Source of the DNA: Malurus cyaneus samueli
Taxonomy: Eukaryota > Chordata > Aves > Passeriformes > Maluridae
Direction of reading: 5' to 3'
DNA: 64,000 nucleotides
NCBI GenBank assembly: GCA_009741485.1
Contig: CM019218.1
Span: forward strand, 49,033,377-49,097,376
Below are positions 1 through 13,300 of the stretch, in pieces. How positions within the stretch are numbered: the first letter of the stretch is position 1; each line of letters begins with the position of its first letter. The notes under the pieces were generated by a model. That model was given only the letters and a program-made list of their open reading frames with translations. It did no database searches and was not told the origin of the DNA. A program made the position numbers and the translations under genes.

Positions 1-1672
1 AACATCAAAATTCTAAACTCTCTTCTCATCAGTTCTCATAGCAAAACCAGAAAACATTTCATTGGCATTACCATGGAACAACTGATGTATTTTAAAAACA
101 TTCCTCCCTACGTCTTGTTCTTTAAAAAAAAATGCGAAATAAATTAAACAGCGAATGCACAAGAAAAGTGACTTCAGCGGATGAGCTGGATACAGGAAAG
201 AAAAACATACCACAATACCAGGACAAAATGAGGCAAAGGGAACAGACAGAACAGCTCTGCCAGGACCTAGACAATGTTTTCTGGAACTGTAGGTTATGGG
301 AGAGCTCACAGACTGGTGTTCTTCATTTGCGAAACACAGCTAAGCGGCACCTCCGAGTCACAGAAGTTGCCATCAAACGTCATATGGAATAGCAAAGCTG
401 AGAAAGAGCCCCATGCTGCCAGTAACAGAACTGGCATCCCCTTTTCTCCACGCACCAATTGATCCAAATACCTCATGGTTCAAAACCAGTGAGATAAAAA
501 GCAACACTAGGGGAAAAGAGAAAAATCAAAGACATGTCATCCATTTCATTACCTTTAATCAAAAAAAAATCAGCCATATCCAAAGATCTATCAGCACTTC
601 AGACTAAGAACTGGATATATAAACATGTTTACAGACTGAGTGGCAGACCAAAACTCGAGTCATTATCCACAAAGTGCGTTTCAGTTGGTATTCCCATCTG
701 CATCCAAGAAAACGTAATTTTCTGCCATAGCTGACCACCTACTCTTCCTGTCACCCAGTGACTCACATTTTTGACCCATTCTTCACTTACCTCAGACATT
801 AAGATTTCTTTATCTTGTACCATTTCCTTTATAACCACTAATAAATACCTTTCTTTTACATTCTAATTACCCAAGTTTTTCACTACACTGAGGAACCAAA
901 GCACTATAATTTGAACTGATTCTTTTAAAAATCCTGCTCAGCAACTTTCTTTGCTTCAATTACATCAGCTCCTCTGCAAAACCCTGTAGATTTTCAACAG
1001 TGCTCACTTTGATCAGACGCATTTTCATGATCAGATTCATGAAAAGCAACTAATATGCCCTTGTTGAAACTTTTTCCTCAATTCGGGTAATTCAAAACTG
1101 TTTTAAAGCTGGACACAACACACTTCACAGGAAAGCTGCTGAAAAAATCTATGCAGAATGTCATTACTCGAGAAACAAACTTAAGGCAAACAAAGTGGAT
1201 AACACTCCTACCTTTGTATGGACAGGTCTATAGTGCCTAAAATGGGCATACCTCAATTTTATGTCTCACTGAAAGCTACCATTCCAGAAAAAACATTCCC
1301 CTAAAAGCACAGAGACAGCAATGCTGTAGCCAGAACTCAATCCTAATTGTCACCTTTTCCTTCTACCACCGTAAAATTTATTTGATGTTTCTTTGCGTAT
1401 AGTGAGTATCCTACCCCAAAGAGTCTCAGAGATGAACAATTCCTTAACAGAATTATCATCTTGTAGAAGTGAAATTGGTATGCTGCAGAAAGAAAAGCAG
1501 CAAACCTCCTAAACACAAAATCATAACAGTGAGGAACAAACAACATCATATTTTGTACTTCTTTAGTTGCATATTACAAGGCAAAAATCTTCCAACACAC
1601 ACTAATAACAAAATTATGTACAACTTAAACTGCCTAATGCTGCACACATCTGCAAACCCATCTCCATAAAAC
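1..1672. other. Unique AT-rich non-coding sequence
   Basis: No recognisable repeat or gene. The minus strand shows a few exon-like segments (13-119 and 791-837), discussed as a finding. None is supported by a known protein match or by compatible reading phases. The rest is ordinary AT-rich vertebrate intergenic or intronic sequence. Confidence 0.6.
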
Positions 1673-1800
1673 TGGCACGGCAAAGGGTGACTCGTGACCT
1701 TGTGTCTGAAGCACTAACCGCACCCTCTAACCATAATAAGTGATTACAGCTTCTGGAATGACAGGATGGGATTCGAACAATCGGGCGTTCTTCCACTGCT
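1673..1800 (-). repeat. Decayed tRNA-like sequence (possible tRNA-derived SINE)
   Basis: Read on the minus strand, 1768-1780 contains TTGTTCGAATCCC, close to the RNA polymerase III B-box consensus GGTTCGANTCC. Further along the minus strand, 1673-1734 resembles a degraded tRNA-Ile body: GGTTAGAGGGTGCGGTTAG near the A-box position, then AAGGTCACGAGT, then CCGTGCCA. No intact cloverleaf can be drawn and no clear SINE tail was identified, so a working tRNA gene is unlikely. It may be an old tRNA-derived SINE or tRNA pseudogene, or a chance resemblance. Confidence 0.3.
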
Positions 1801-4800
1801 CTGGTGATTCCACATTCAGTAAGGTGCACTTGTGCTCAGCTAAATGCTCTCAGACTTTCTTATTTTTAAGAACACTTACTTAATATTCTTGGGTGAAATG
1901 ACTCAGATCTTCACTAACATCTTCAATTTCCATTGTTAAAAACTTTTCCTTGTCAGTAAAAACGTAACAAAACACCCCAACACTGAGAATGTGGCATATT
2001 CTATCGTGTGTTTACAGCTACCAGCGCAATGTCAGTAGCTCATGTCTTACAACGCACACAAAAAAAAACCCCAGGTCATCTTTCTCTAAACTAAAATGCA
2101 TCTATTTCTGCCTGATTTAATTTAAATCCCCAGACACAATGATGTTTAAAGCACCATAGGCAATAAATGTGGTTAACATGAAAATTGAAGTTGTTGCTCC
2201 GATCTTAACAGTCTTTAGGGTCACTCGTTCCTCAAAACTATCATTCTACTGCCCATTTTCTCCTTTTGCTTCCAACTGCTCAGCACCAGCCACCAAGACA
2301 GCTTACACAGCAAATCGTGTTTGCAGGATGAAGTAAAAAGTACAACAAAAAAAGAACAAGAACAATGTCTTGCTTATAATATAGGAGAAAAGGAAAAACT
2401 TGCAAAAGTAACACTTCAGTTTTCAAAGGATTTAAATTAGGAATGATTAGGAATGAAACAAAAAAATTGGGAATCTTTACAGTGACTGGCACTCTTCCAG
2501 GATTCTAACAGTTTACATTTTGTCTATGGTGAAGTAGAAACTCTATAGCTGAGGGAAAAAAATACGTATAAAATTACATAACTTTTGATATTGTGAATTA
2601 TATATGTGCCTTTAAAAAGTGTCCAGTATTAATGACAGCTTGCAACTCAACATTTTGCAAAACTAGTTACTAGAAGGAAAAAAAAAAGGAAACCAGAAAG
2701 CCTTGTTACCATAAGTCCCATGACTTGCTAACAGCTGTGTAATTACCAGACACATTTCATAAGCAAAATGCAGATTTAATTATGCACTTTGTGATTTGAT
2801 GCCAATATTAATAGGATTAAAAAGCTATAAATCTTCAAGTATTATTAAATGTATCTCCAGTATGCATTTAAAAGTTGCACCATAATATTTCCCCTTAACA
2901 TTTTCACTAATCAACTTAGCATGCAACGTGTCATCGATCTATTGCACTACTTAAATGCAACATTAACTGTTTTCAATTGCTCTAATGGCTTGCACTTCCC
3001 TACAACCATTACAGAATCATAAAATGTCTTCCCCCCTTTTTCTTTTAATATTTCACAACTATAGCTCCAAACAAGTTTAAGGAGATAAGATGACGTTCAG
3101 CTACATATTTTGCATCTTTCAGCATATCAGAAAGCCATACAAAAACAGAGAACTATTTAAATCCAATATTTCCACACTGATTTGGAAACTGTTCCAAACT
3201 CCAAAAAGTAGGGTATGAACTGATACTACTACTTCCTGGTAATAGAAAGCTGGGAATGGAAAAATACTCAACTCCCTGGACAACTGACTACATGCACTTG
3301 CTAATGATTTTACTAGAAACATTTTATAGAAATTAGCCAATTCAGATGGAATATAAAGATGACTTCACAATGCATTTTTGCCCAGCAAACCAATTTTACT
3401 TGCAAATTCAGCACCTCTAAATTTGTTACTTGTAAGTGAGCAAAAGAAGCTTCAGAAAAGTGAAGGAGCAAGGAAAAGCTGTGAAAATAATCTGATAAAC
3501 GAAGAGGTGAAGTGATTTAGTTAGAAAACAGACATTTAATACATGCTGAGCTTCCTGTATACCACTGAAGTTCCTGCTAAGAGTTGACACTCCTGAAACT
3601 CAAAGGTGGTTTCTTAATTCCAGTGCTAAGCATGCAAACACTCGAAAGAAGATTTGCTGCTGCTAAGAAAGAAGGAAAACAGCCATGGGTGAGTAATCAT
3701 AAGCAGAAAAACAATCAAGGGAATTGTTTGTTTGGTAAAACAATACGTGTTTGATCAGTCCCAAAGGTGACCAGTTGCTACCTTGGGAACCAGCACATAA
3801 CCCTGTGCCTCTTTCACCAATTTTGCGTGTGGTGTTGAGGACACTTCTTACAGGTATTCCCTAATTTCTACAACTGGACACTGCAGTGACAGAGCCAGAT
3901 TTCCAGAAATGCTCAGCAGACATTCTTTTCACTTGGCAGGAAATCATAACACCAATATGGAAAAACTGTGCCATTGATATGTGAGATTTGGCAAAGTTGT
4001 TGCAGACACAAAATTGTCAAACCTCAATAAAACAATGTCAGTGATATGAGCCTTGAGTACAGAAACTCTAGGGAACTGCTCCTGTGTCAGGAACAACAAT
4101 TTACAGGAAAGAAAGTGACTGTAGACCCTTCCATGATGGCCTTCAACACATCAGAGCGTGCAGTAGGAGATGATGATCGAGATGTACCCAGGATCTTGAG
4201 AGATTTTACTCATTCCTGATCATCTCTAAGGGATTCACTATCTCATCTAATACTTACCTTAGGGGGAAAATATCCCCACAGAGTAAAGGTCCTTCTAAAG
4301 AGAGAACTGCAGGACAAAGGGATGGCAACCATTTCTAGAACAAGGTTACTGCATTAGTCACACCTCAGCACCCTCTTTGTATGGTAATGTAATACAAACA
4401 GATTCTCTACCTCTAATGGAACAAAAACTTTACATCCTTACAGAACTGCAAGGAAAAGTGGAAGCATGACCAAAATGAATTGACTGTGTTGATGTCTGCT
4501 TGAGTTTCTAGGCAGAATGAAAATTAATTTTTTAAGATGATTTTTAAGCCCATTTCATCAACTATGATAGCTTAATGGTAACATTTTAGGGACACCAGAC
4601 CAGCACCAGAGAATTTGTAAAACACGGACTTGGTCAACAAATCCAGCACAACATCATTCGATTGGTATTCTTCTCTTTGAACCACTTCAAAATCTAAACA
4701 AGCCTGGAGATGCTCTTTCCCAACACAGGGGGGAAACTAAAATGAAATCAGAAAGCACACAAGTGACACTTCGGGACAGCTCTGTCTCTAGATTAAAATA

Positions 4801-5159
4801 TTGTAACAAAAATCTCACACGGGTTTTTCTCTTTTGACAAGAATTAACCAAAGAGAGGTTTAGAGAAATTAATACAATGACTGTATGATGTGTATGGAGG
4901 ACTTGTGGGAAAAGCCCCAGAAGTATTATTACAGTAATTAAATCTCCTCAGGTCTTCCTCACAAAAACAGCTGGCACAAGCAGTAAAAGTTTTTCTTGAA
5001 CTTAAGTCCTTAGATTTCAGATTTACAAATGTTTTACAACAAGCTGTTGAAAAGATTAAAGTTCCGGCTGAAACCAAAGATAATATCATTTGAAAAAAGA
5101 CAGAAAGTTGTCTGGGCTTTTTAGGAAATGAACTTCCAATCTAAAGGTGCACCTCTTTA
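1801..5159. other. Unique non-coding sequence
   Basis: AT-rich sequence with no recognised repeat family and no long open frame. Isolated splice-like signals occur, for example a minus-strand acceptor and donor pair bounding 4258-4294, at a density expected by chance. Confidence 0.6.
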
Positions 5160-5427
5160 ACAGGACAAGAGGCAGTGGGCAGAAACTGATGCACCAGGAA
5201 GTTCCACCTGAACATGAGGAAAAACTTTTTTCCCTGTGCAGTGGCCGGGCACTGGAACAGGCTGCCCAGAGACGGTGAGGAGTCTCCCTCACTGGATATA
5301 TTCCAGAACCATCTGGACACAATCCTGCGCCATGTGCTCTGGGATGACCCTGCTTGAGCAGGGAGGCCGGACCAGATAAACCCCTGTGGTCCCTTCCAAC
5401 CTGAACCATTCTGAGATTTTGTGATTC
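5160..5427 (+). mobile_element. CR1 LINE, 5'-truncated 3' end
   Basis: This is the 3' end of a CR1 non-LTR retrotransposon in plus orientation. It carries the standard CR1 tail text: an ACTGGAACAGGCTGCCCAGAG core at 5251-5271, then the GGTCCCTTCCAACC motif at about 5389-5402, and it ends in a degenerate ATTCTGAGATTTTGTGATTC tail. It is truncated at the 5' side like most genomic CR1 copies and has no coding capacity. The tail resembles that of the minus-strand copy at 58394-58930, so the two probably belong to one subfamily. Confidence 0.95.
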
Positions 5428-8400
5428 ATTAGCCAGAATAAATCAAAATAAACAACACATCTACAACCAACCAATTAAAACCTCAAAAATGACCACATGA
5501 TCATTTTACCAGGCTGCCATTTGCACCACAATTATCAAAATGAGTAATCAAGTATATTAGTAATGTGCATTTCACTCTTGTGGACCCTTAAGATACAATG
5601 GTTTTGCTTTATAAATATACTTAAAATAGTTTCATCAATCTGATGGTTCAAATGGTTGGGTTTTAACATGAAACAATGTAGCCTAAATGAAACAGCACCA
5701 GGGTTCAAATACAATTTTTGGCTACCTAATATTCTGTGTTAGCAGAGAGATGGAAGGACCAGACAACAACTTCTATACAATATTACATTTAAAAACAATG
5801 AATGTCCAAAACCAACGCACAAGAATGTAAGTGAGGCAATAGTTTAAAATTATTATAATCAAGAAAAATGTTCATTTTTCAAAGAAAGGTGATCAAGAAG
5901 AGTTTACTGGGAGATTCCAGTATCTGAGCTTCTTGGAAAACAGTACACTCATAGGCAATAGATATGAATAAAGATGTAGAGATATGCCAGAAACGAGTCA
6001 ATAACATCCAGCTAAAACTACAGAAAACTCTCAAGTTTTGCAATGCTGGACATTTAAAACTCCAGAGGAATTTGCATGGAAAAAACCCACACCTATATAA
6101 TTTGCAATTTATAAATTTAAATGCAAAAGAGGGGATTCATAAAGTTTGAAAGGAAAGATGTTTTTAGCTTGCTAGCACTTTTCACGGGCGAAACAGTTTT
6201 TCTTTATCTTGCTCACGAGACCTCGTTCAGATACATTTGCTAACCATTATTATGAAGAAAATAAGGCAACTGGATGATAGCATGTTTGTACTGTTTTAAA
6301 GGAAATCGTGCATATTAACACACTCATCGTTTTTTGTGATTTGCAAATTCCACTCTCATTAATAAGCTGCTTATTTTTGATAAATATGTTGATTCCAACT
6401 AAGTTGGCAACCATTTTAAGATGAGAACTTTTTGTCATGAGGAGCTTCAATGAATTTGTGTGCATTTTTGCAAAAAGTGAGCACATCATGAAATCCCAAG
6501 ACAAAACATGAAGCATAAAACAATTTTTAAAATTAGAAAGTAGACAAAGAAATGCCAAAATTAGAACATGAACAAATACCTATGAGAAAACTGATTTGTC
6601 CACTGCTTGAAAACACAATACTTCAAATTCCATTCAAAATCCTGAAAACCCATAAACACTTACTCTAATCTTCACAATGAATTTGGATTTTTTCCATGAA
6701 GAAAATCAGCCAACCAGATGTGAATTCAATCGACTACGTTCCTTTCTAAGCCCAGAAACANTCAAATTTTCTGGTTTATATCCTGTTAGGTTACAAACTG
6801 ATGACAAAATTTCTTATAGATCAATAAACCTAACAACACCAGTGCCATTTGGGAAGAACTTTTACACCATCTCCACGGTGGAACTCACTAATTTAACTCA
6901 ACTGCAACCACGGGGACCCCTCTAGACAGCTTGCCTGAGTTTTGGAAAGTGAATGTTGCGGGAATAATCTCCCAGGGATTGAGCTCATATCTGAAGCTAA
7001 GAGTCGCAGTGAGGCTGCAGCTGACAAGGCAGAAACACTGCAATAATTTCTATCCTGCACGTGCCGCTGCTCCAGATTTAGAAACACAACACACAGGGTT
7101 CCCAATGGATTCGAGGCACAATCCGCACCAGGTCAGTAACGCTTCTCCTGTGCACAGACAGAAAGGGTGGCACTGCTTCCCAAAGCAGGCTAACATGGAA
7201 GCTGGACAGGGACCACTTTACAGGAACTGCATCAAGGGCACCATTAATGTGCAACTCAAATGCTCAAAGCACGGACAGCTCTGTGTAGGGATGTGGCTGT
7301 CCAGTGCCAGCCACAGGAAAGGATTTTTCCTCACATCAGAAGTCCTGCCATAGAAAGAAACCGGTATGCAAATAGATCTTTTTCATAGACCTTAGGTAGC
7401 ATTATCACTTTTCATTGAATATAAATCTGCTTTTAACAGTTGTATTTTTAATTACTGTTTTCCCTTTTGCGAAAAGTGTATCATGTGGAACCTGCTGCAC
7501 TATTTCTATTGAATTCTTTTGCACTTGTCCTAAATTGCTTTCCTCTGGCAGATTCAACAACTTCATTCCTACAGAAAATGTACCACCAAAGCTCTGTGGA
7601 ACAGTAAGGCTGTGGCATAAAATTTTATGAAATAAAATGTGAATGTAAGAACACAATGAGAAAGTATCTCAGCTTCTCAGTGAGGTGGTCTAACTTCATT
7701 CACAGTACAGTAATTAGAATCTCTTCTCTTGAGAATGAAGTGTAAACAACACAACATCTCTGGAGATGCAAATCAGGCCCCTCTACCATGCTTTTATGCA
7801 ATGCAAAATGAATCTGGCATGCCTTATTTTTCCAAATTTACAATTTCACGACCTGCCTCCCGTTCATTACTCAAATTACAATTTTGGAAAGCTTTGTATC
7901 TTTGGCAATGCAAATAGCCTCGTGCAGCACTAAAGCTGGCAACAGGATTGATGGTGGCCCAGCAGGCACACAGGTAAGTCTCCAGGATCACACACAGGAG
8001 GACCGAGGAGCAGGAATACCCTAACACCTGGACTTCTGAACAGCAAGTGACCTCAGGAACTAGCAAACATTCTCCCTGTCACAACCCCAGTCTCTTTTAG
8101 ACAACACAGGACATTGATTGTGCATTCAGACCAGTCTGAACGCACAAGCATTCCAATATGGTTCAGTTTCCCAAAACCATCCAGATCTGCCACCTCCCAT
8201 CTTCCCAAGTGATCCTATACATACCATAGCAATGTCCTCTAGCACAAATCCTGAAAACAACAGCCTTTCCCAAGAATATGCTTCTCTTTTAAAATTGAGA
8301 AAGGTCATAGTTTAAGGTCTGCCAGAGAGACTAAAGCCATGTTATGCCTTCCCCAGTAAAATGCCTTTAGTGCTCCACAGGGGGTAGCCCACAGATGAAT

Positions 8401-9326
8401 TCTGGAAAACTGGCAGTGATGAGAAAGTTTCCTGTTAAAGTTTAGAAAACACCGAACAGCCAGAAGAGTTGAAGAGACAACCGAGAGATTATCCAGTTTG
8501 CTCTGGAATTTCCCCTGAGCTGGAAGAACATGCATCCTTACAATTGGCTCTGCACTCAGTGGGAGCTGGGCTCGCAGGTCTCTGAAACACACCTATCCTG
8601 TGTGGAGGGATGGAGAAAGTTATTTTTATTGAGCCCAGCACCAGCATATACAGAGACAAATAGTGAAAAGGACTGCAATCTTTCCACATAAAGTGTTATT
8701 TTTTCCCAAGCTGTTATCTTGATCAGCTAAATCTGAAACATTATTCATCTAAATAAACCTTGAGATGGAGTATGCTTGCTAAGATTATAAAAATTGTTTG
8801 GCTAAGTGTAATGAAAATTCACTTTGGATGGTTGTCAATGTGCTGCTGAAGATTTAGCAGACTTTACCAAAGCACAAAACCATCATGGTGCATATTTACC
8901 CTGACTAAGAATGTCACAAACTTGCTATAATCTTTACTACATTCCGCAACTTTTAAGGTCAGTATATCTAGATGAAAAATTAACTTCCATTTTTTTTAGT
9001 ACTAACAGAAATGCATTATGAACTCAAAAGTTGTACCACCACTATAAATTCTGCATCTCAGACAGTTATTTTTAGTCAGTAAAACCCAACAGATAAAAAA
9101 ATCCTCCCATTTAATGGGAACCATTCACAGCTACAGAAATCTCTGCTCTTTAGCACTAATAGAGTCTTCATTACTTCAAAATCTTCTATCAGTGATGAAG
9201 CATGCAACAGCAGCCATGCCGGTCAGTGGCTCTCCAGCTGCTGAAGTGAAAGAATAAACTCAGACTCAAGAGAGGAAAGGTGAAATTGGATCTCTCTGAA
9301 GAATTAATGAATTAGTTTATAAAAGT
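5428..9326. other. Unique non-coding sequence with one GC-richer block
   Basis: Mostly AT-rich unique sequence. One ambiguous base (N) lies at 6761. Between about 6900 and 7355 base composition becomes clearly richer in G and C, and one plus frame (6931-7353) stays open for 140 codons, but no known domain or repeat is recognised. A possible 56-bp exon at 7918-7973 is listed separately. Confidence 0.55.
7918..7973 (+). other. Possible internal exon (unverified)
   Basis: A 56-bp segment richer in G and C than its flanks is bounded by an AG acceptor (CAAATAG at 7911-7917) and a strong donor, CACAG|GTAAGTCT, at 7969-7981. Two of three frames are open, one giving a Gly-rich stretch SCSTKAGNRIDGGPAGTQ. 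The acceptor has only a modest pyrimidine tract. No protein match is known to me. With this many GTAAGT sites in 64 kb, a chance pairing is quite possible. Confidence 0.15.
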
Positions 9327-9925
9327 TCATAGAACAATAAAATGGCTTGGGTTAGTAGGGACCCTAAACCCCTGCTGTGGGCAGGGACACCTCCCACTAG
9401 AGCAGGTATCTCAGAGCCCCATCAAGACCGGCCTTGAACATTCCCAGGGATGGAGCTGGCACAGCTTCTCTGGCCAACATCTGCCAGTGCCTTACCTCCC
9501 TCACAAGAAAGAATTGTTTTGAAATATCTGATCTAAACCTATCCTCTTTCAGTTTGAAGCCATTCCCCCTTGCCCTGTCACTCTTGTAAGAAGTCCCTCT
9601 CCATTTTTCTTGCAGGCTCCTTCAGGTACTGGAAGGCCACAGTTAGGCCACCCAGAGGCTTTCTCTTCGCCAAGCTGAACAACCTCAATTCTCTCAGCCT
9701 GTCCTCACAGGAGAGGTGCTCCACCCCTGCGATCATGTGTCATGGCCTCCTCTGGGCTCACTCCAGCAGTTCCATGTCCTTCCTGTGCTGGGGACCCCTG
9801 AGATGGATGGAACACTGCAGGTGGGCTCTCACAAAAGTGGAGGGGCAGGATCCTCTCCCTTGACCGGCTGGTTAAGTTTTTGACGCAGCAACACTTCTTT
9901 TGATGTAGCTGAATGGAAAGCTCAG
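9327..9925 (-). mobile_element. CR1 LINE, 5'-truncated
   Basis: Minus-oriented CR1. The element's 3' tail lies at 9327-9345 with a decayed TCATAGAACAATAA repeat. Typical text follows: CCACTAGAGCAGGT, then GAACATTCCCAGGGATGGAG (9437-9456), and the stretch encoding the end of the reverse transcriptase near 9730-9830. On the minus strand that part reads as the usual CR1 RT C-terminus, a Leu-Gln-Cys-rich segment followed by KDMELLE. The left part is well preserved; the match fades beyond 9870. Confidence 0.95.
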
Positions 9926-10204
9926 AGAAGCCAAAGCAATTGGCACCTTCAGCTGTTTGTCTACCCTCTAGAGCAGCTGATCACTGAAGTATCGCTCTGA
10001 AAAAAGACAGCAACTCAGCTGGAAACTTTTATGGATTTCCATACCCCAGAATAAAGAAATCAAGAAAGTTGCTCCAAAAACGTTAACGTATCAAGAATTG
10101 GTAACTGAACTGGGTGTCATATTATAACATTGAGAGGTTTTGGACATGAATGGTGGCTTCATTTAGCTCTCTAAAATTACACAGATGATCAATACAAAAA
10201 TTTT

Positions 10205-10360
10205 TGTTGAATTTCCCAGGGTTCCTCTCAGTACATTCCTTCAGCCTGTCCAGGTTGATCTGAACGACATCTCTCCATTCACCTGTACCCCTCAGTTTTG
10301 CATCATTTGCAAATCTGATTGTTCTCTAGTTTGCCTCCTCCAGACACCCATCTTTCTCTG
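10205..10360 (-). mobile_element. CR1 LINE fragment (RT region)
   Basis: Minus-oriented CR1 text: CAGCCTGTCCAGGTTGATCT at 10242-10261, followed by the CTCAGTTTTGCATCATTTGC stretch (10291-10310) that normally sits upstream of the part seen at 9327-9925. It is in the same orientation and the correct order, so the two pieces are probably one element, with about 280 bp between them too diverged or replaced to recognise. Confidence 0.75.
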
Positions 10361-13300
10361 GGCAGCAGGGACAAATTTCAGCATGAAAAATAGAGACATG
10401 GGATAATTCAGTAAATGACAATTTTTAATAGGTTCTGCCATTCTGCACATTAATGTCAGACTTTTAAAAGCATAGTTCTAATTTTTGTATCTTTAGCTTC
10501 TCCCCTTTCAAAAGGACAAACAATTGGGTTATACTTATAAAACAAATAAATTGAAAACAAAAGTTGAAATTAATCACCATACATTCCTCTGACTAAAAAA
10601 GCACAATGCATATGCAGTTGCATAAGCACTACAGAGACAAATAGGCAACGTGATACTAGAGACTACATTCCGAATCTTGAAGTTTGTTTGTTTGTTTTAT
10701 GAAGAGTTCCATGATATAAGGAACACTTAATCCTCCAAGCAATCTCTGTGCTTAAAAGTATGCCACTGGCATGAATATGTTAGTGTGACCACCTCAGTGC
10801 AAATCACCAGTCTGTGCAAGATAAAAGTACTGTAAGCATTGAAACAGAGAAGTTCTTTTTAATTAGCAGAGCACTTTGAGTAGCAGCCACTCTTGCCTGA
10901 AACTGATACAAGACAGAAAGGAAGACTGGATTTTAAAAATGCAATTATAATACTTTAAAATATTAGCATTGATAAAGGTTGATAACACTGTAGATTAAAG
11001 AGGCAGATGTATGTGAAATTACACACAGATGTATTCTCATACCCTAGTTCCGTCAACTGATTCAAAACTCTCATATGAACGATTAAAAAAGTCAGTGTTC
11101 TAAATGATAGAATTGAAATTCATATATTCGCAACAGCATAAAGACACTCTCCAGCTATGCAGAGTGAAGTATTTACTCTTCTAAAAAAAACTGAAAAGTT
11201 TTGCTGTGTAGCTAAATACAATGTATACAATAATTTAAGAAAGGGCCTAAATATAATCAGCCATTATTCTTCCAACAGAAGAACATGCATTGCTTGCCTG
11301 CATTTTTGCCAAAGAAAATGAGGCCTGAAAATATGTGCCTTCAGACAACCTTAGATTTCCTCTAACTCAAAACAGGTGGCAATTCACAAAGGCTGACAAT
11401 TTCTGCATGACTTAAGCACACAGAGGCATATATAGATTGATTTCAGGTTTATAAGCAAAAAAAATTCTTTATCACACAAACACAGCTCCCTGTACACCCT
11501 CAGTTAAATGCATTTGACCAACACCAAAAGTCAGAGCTAACCTGCCACCTACCACTTATCAATGCTTTTGTACTGCCCAACAGAGATATTAAATAGTTCG
11601 CACACATCTGTACATATGAGTTCCTGTTCTGGCACAACCATTGCATACACACTCTTAAGTTCTACTGATGCCTCGCCTAATGAGGCTTGGAAAAGCCTTG
11701 AAGGTTTTTAAGGGTTTTGCTGGCTGCTGGTGGTAGGCTTTTCGGTTTGCTGCATTTTTAACTTGTAGCCTCTGAGACAGTAACATGCTGACACAACTTC
11801 CTCCCTCCCTTACTATAGTTTTCCTTGCTACAGTTATTTACCAATGTTAAAAGGGATGGATGTTTTAGAGACATCCAGCTTTAGGCACAGAGGCAGAGCC
11901 AGTATCTGCTTCAGGAAATTACTGACAACCCAAGCAGGGGAAGTGACTTAACGAGGGGCATAGGAAGCTGCCTAGAGCTGCTTCCTGGAGACACAAAGTG
12001 TCAGACAGCTCAATTGCAGAGTGAAAAGCTGTGCTAATTGTTCCCACCCTTGGAAAGGGAAGGTGATACACTACACCTGCTGAGCATTGGGTAAACAACT
12101 GGGAGCATTAAACACTAACTGCAAAGCTCTGCACTTATTTCTGGGTTTGTGTTTTTTATCCAGGATAAGCAAGCTTTGCCTCTCTGAAAAACATGTTCCA
12201 GGCATGTCAGTATTCCATACGTTAACTCATGCTGTGAAATGCAGAAAACATACTTTGAAAAGTAATCTGACTTTGGGGATATCAAATACAGTTTTACAGC
12301 ACTGAATAGAGGGATTCACTCAGCTGAGAACTTAACAGTCTTATTCATTACCTCCCTGGAGGTAAATTGCATCCTGGTTTTCTCAGGGTAATGTGAGGAT
12401 AATGGAACTGAAAGAACAATCCAATGACCAGAACTACACAGGTATCACCAGATCCCAATTTCTCCTTTCACTGCCAGAATGTCTTGTACAACAATATCCG
12501 GCAATCACCACTTCCTTTCACTTGTCAAATCTAGAGTCCCAGTGTTCTGTAATTATCAGAATCATCTGATGATTGAATATTCCTTGATGTGTTCCTCTTT
12601 GTTCCTTTCCTTGATCTCAGAAGAGAAAGGTCTACAACACCTTGGTCTGTATTTTAGGACGATCTTTTCATTCCATCCAGTTTTATGTGAAGTGGTTTCT
12701 TTGTCCATCACACACTGCTAGATTAATTACTGGAAAAATTAAAGTGGGCACTCTCCGCTTACATGTCTACTCATTATATTACAAAAGGATTTGAACAGTG
12801 AAGGCCATCCTTAAAGGTAGGTGTGCAGGAGCTACACTCCCAGCAATTCCCAGAATCAAAGGTTCTGAGTTCTAACAGCTTCTTTAGAAGAAATACAGAT
12901 AGAAGAAATATTTGCATAATTAAAATTAAGTAGCAAAAGTAAACACACTAGATGAAAAAAATACTCTAAGAAACAAATGCTGGTAGATGTTATATTAGCC
13001 TTGGACCAAAATCAAGCAGCAGCGGCTTTTCCAAACTTTTAATTTACTATTTATACCTTTTTGTAAGAATGTCATCAAAATGAAAAGTTTCAATTTAGGA
13101 TAAAAATTTTTAGAAATCCAGGTAAAATCCTGTATCTGCTAGAAACATATGAGCAACATTTATTTTTAATAATGAGAAATTATTTTCAAAAACTCAGTCA
13201 CTAGTATTTATCTGATATATCTAAGAGTCACAATGATTCTGAAGTAATTTCCTACAGACACAGCTGTAAATCCAGTTTCTGCTCCAAACCAGGAAATTTC

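Noticed and set aside
4258..4294. A 37-bp minus-strand segment with good acceptor and donor.
   Set aside because: It is isolated, two of three frames are open, and many such pairs occur by chance. Nothing links it to other exons.
7415..7630. A 71-codon frame that looks like a small secreted Cys-rich peptide (hydrophobic start, six cysteines).
   Set aside because: The first codon is TTG, not ATG, and no upstream ATG is in frame. The hydrophobic start is what AT-rich, T-rich DNA gives by chance.
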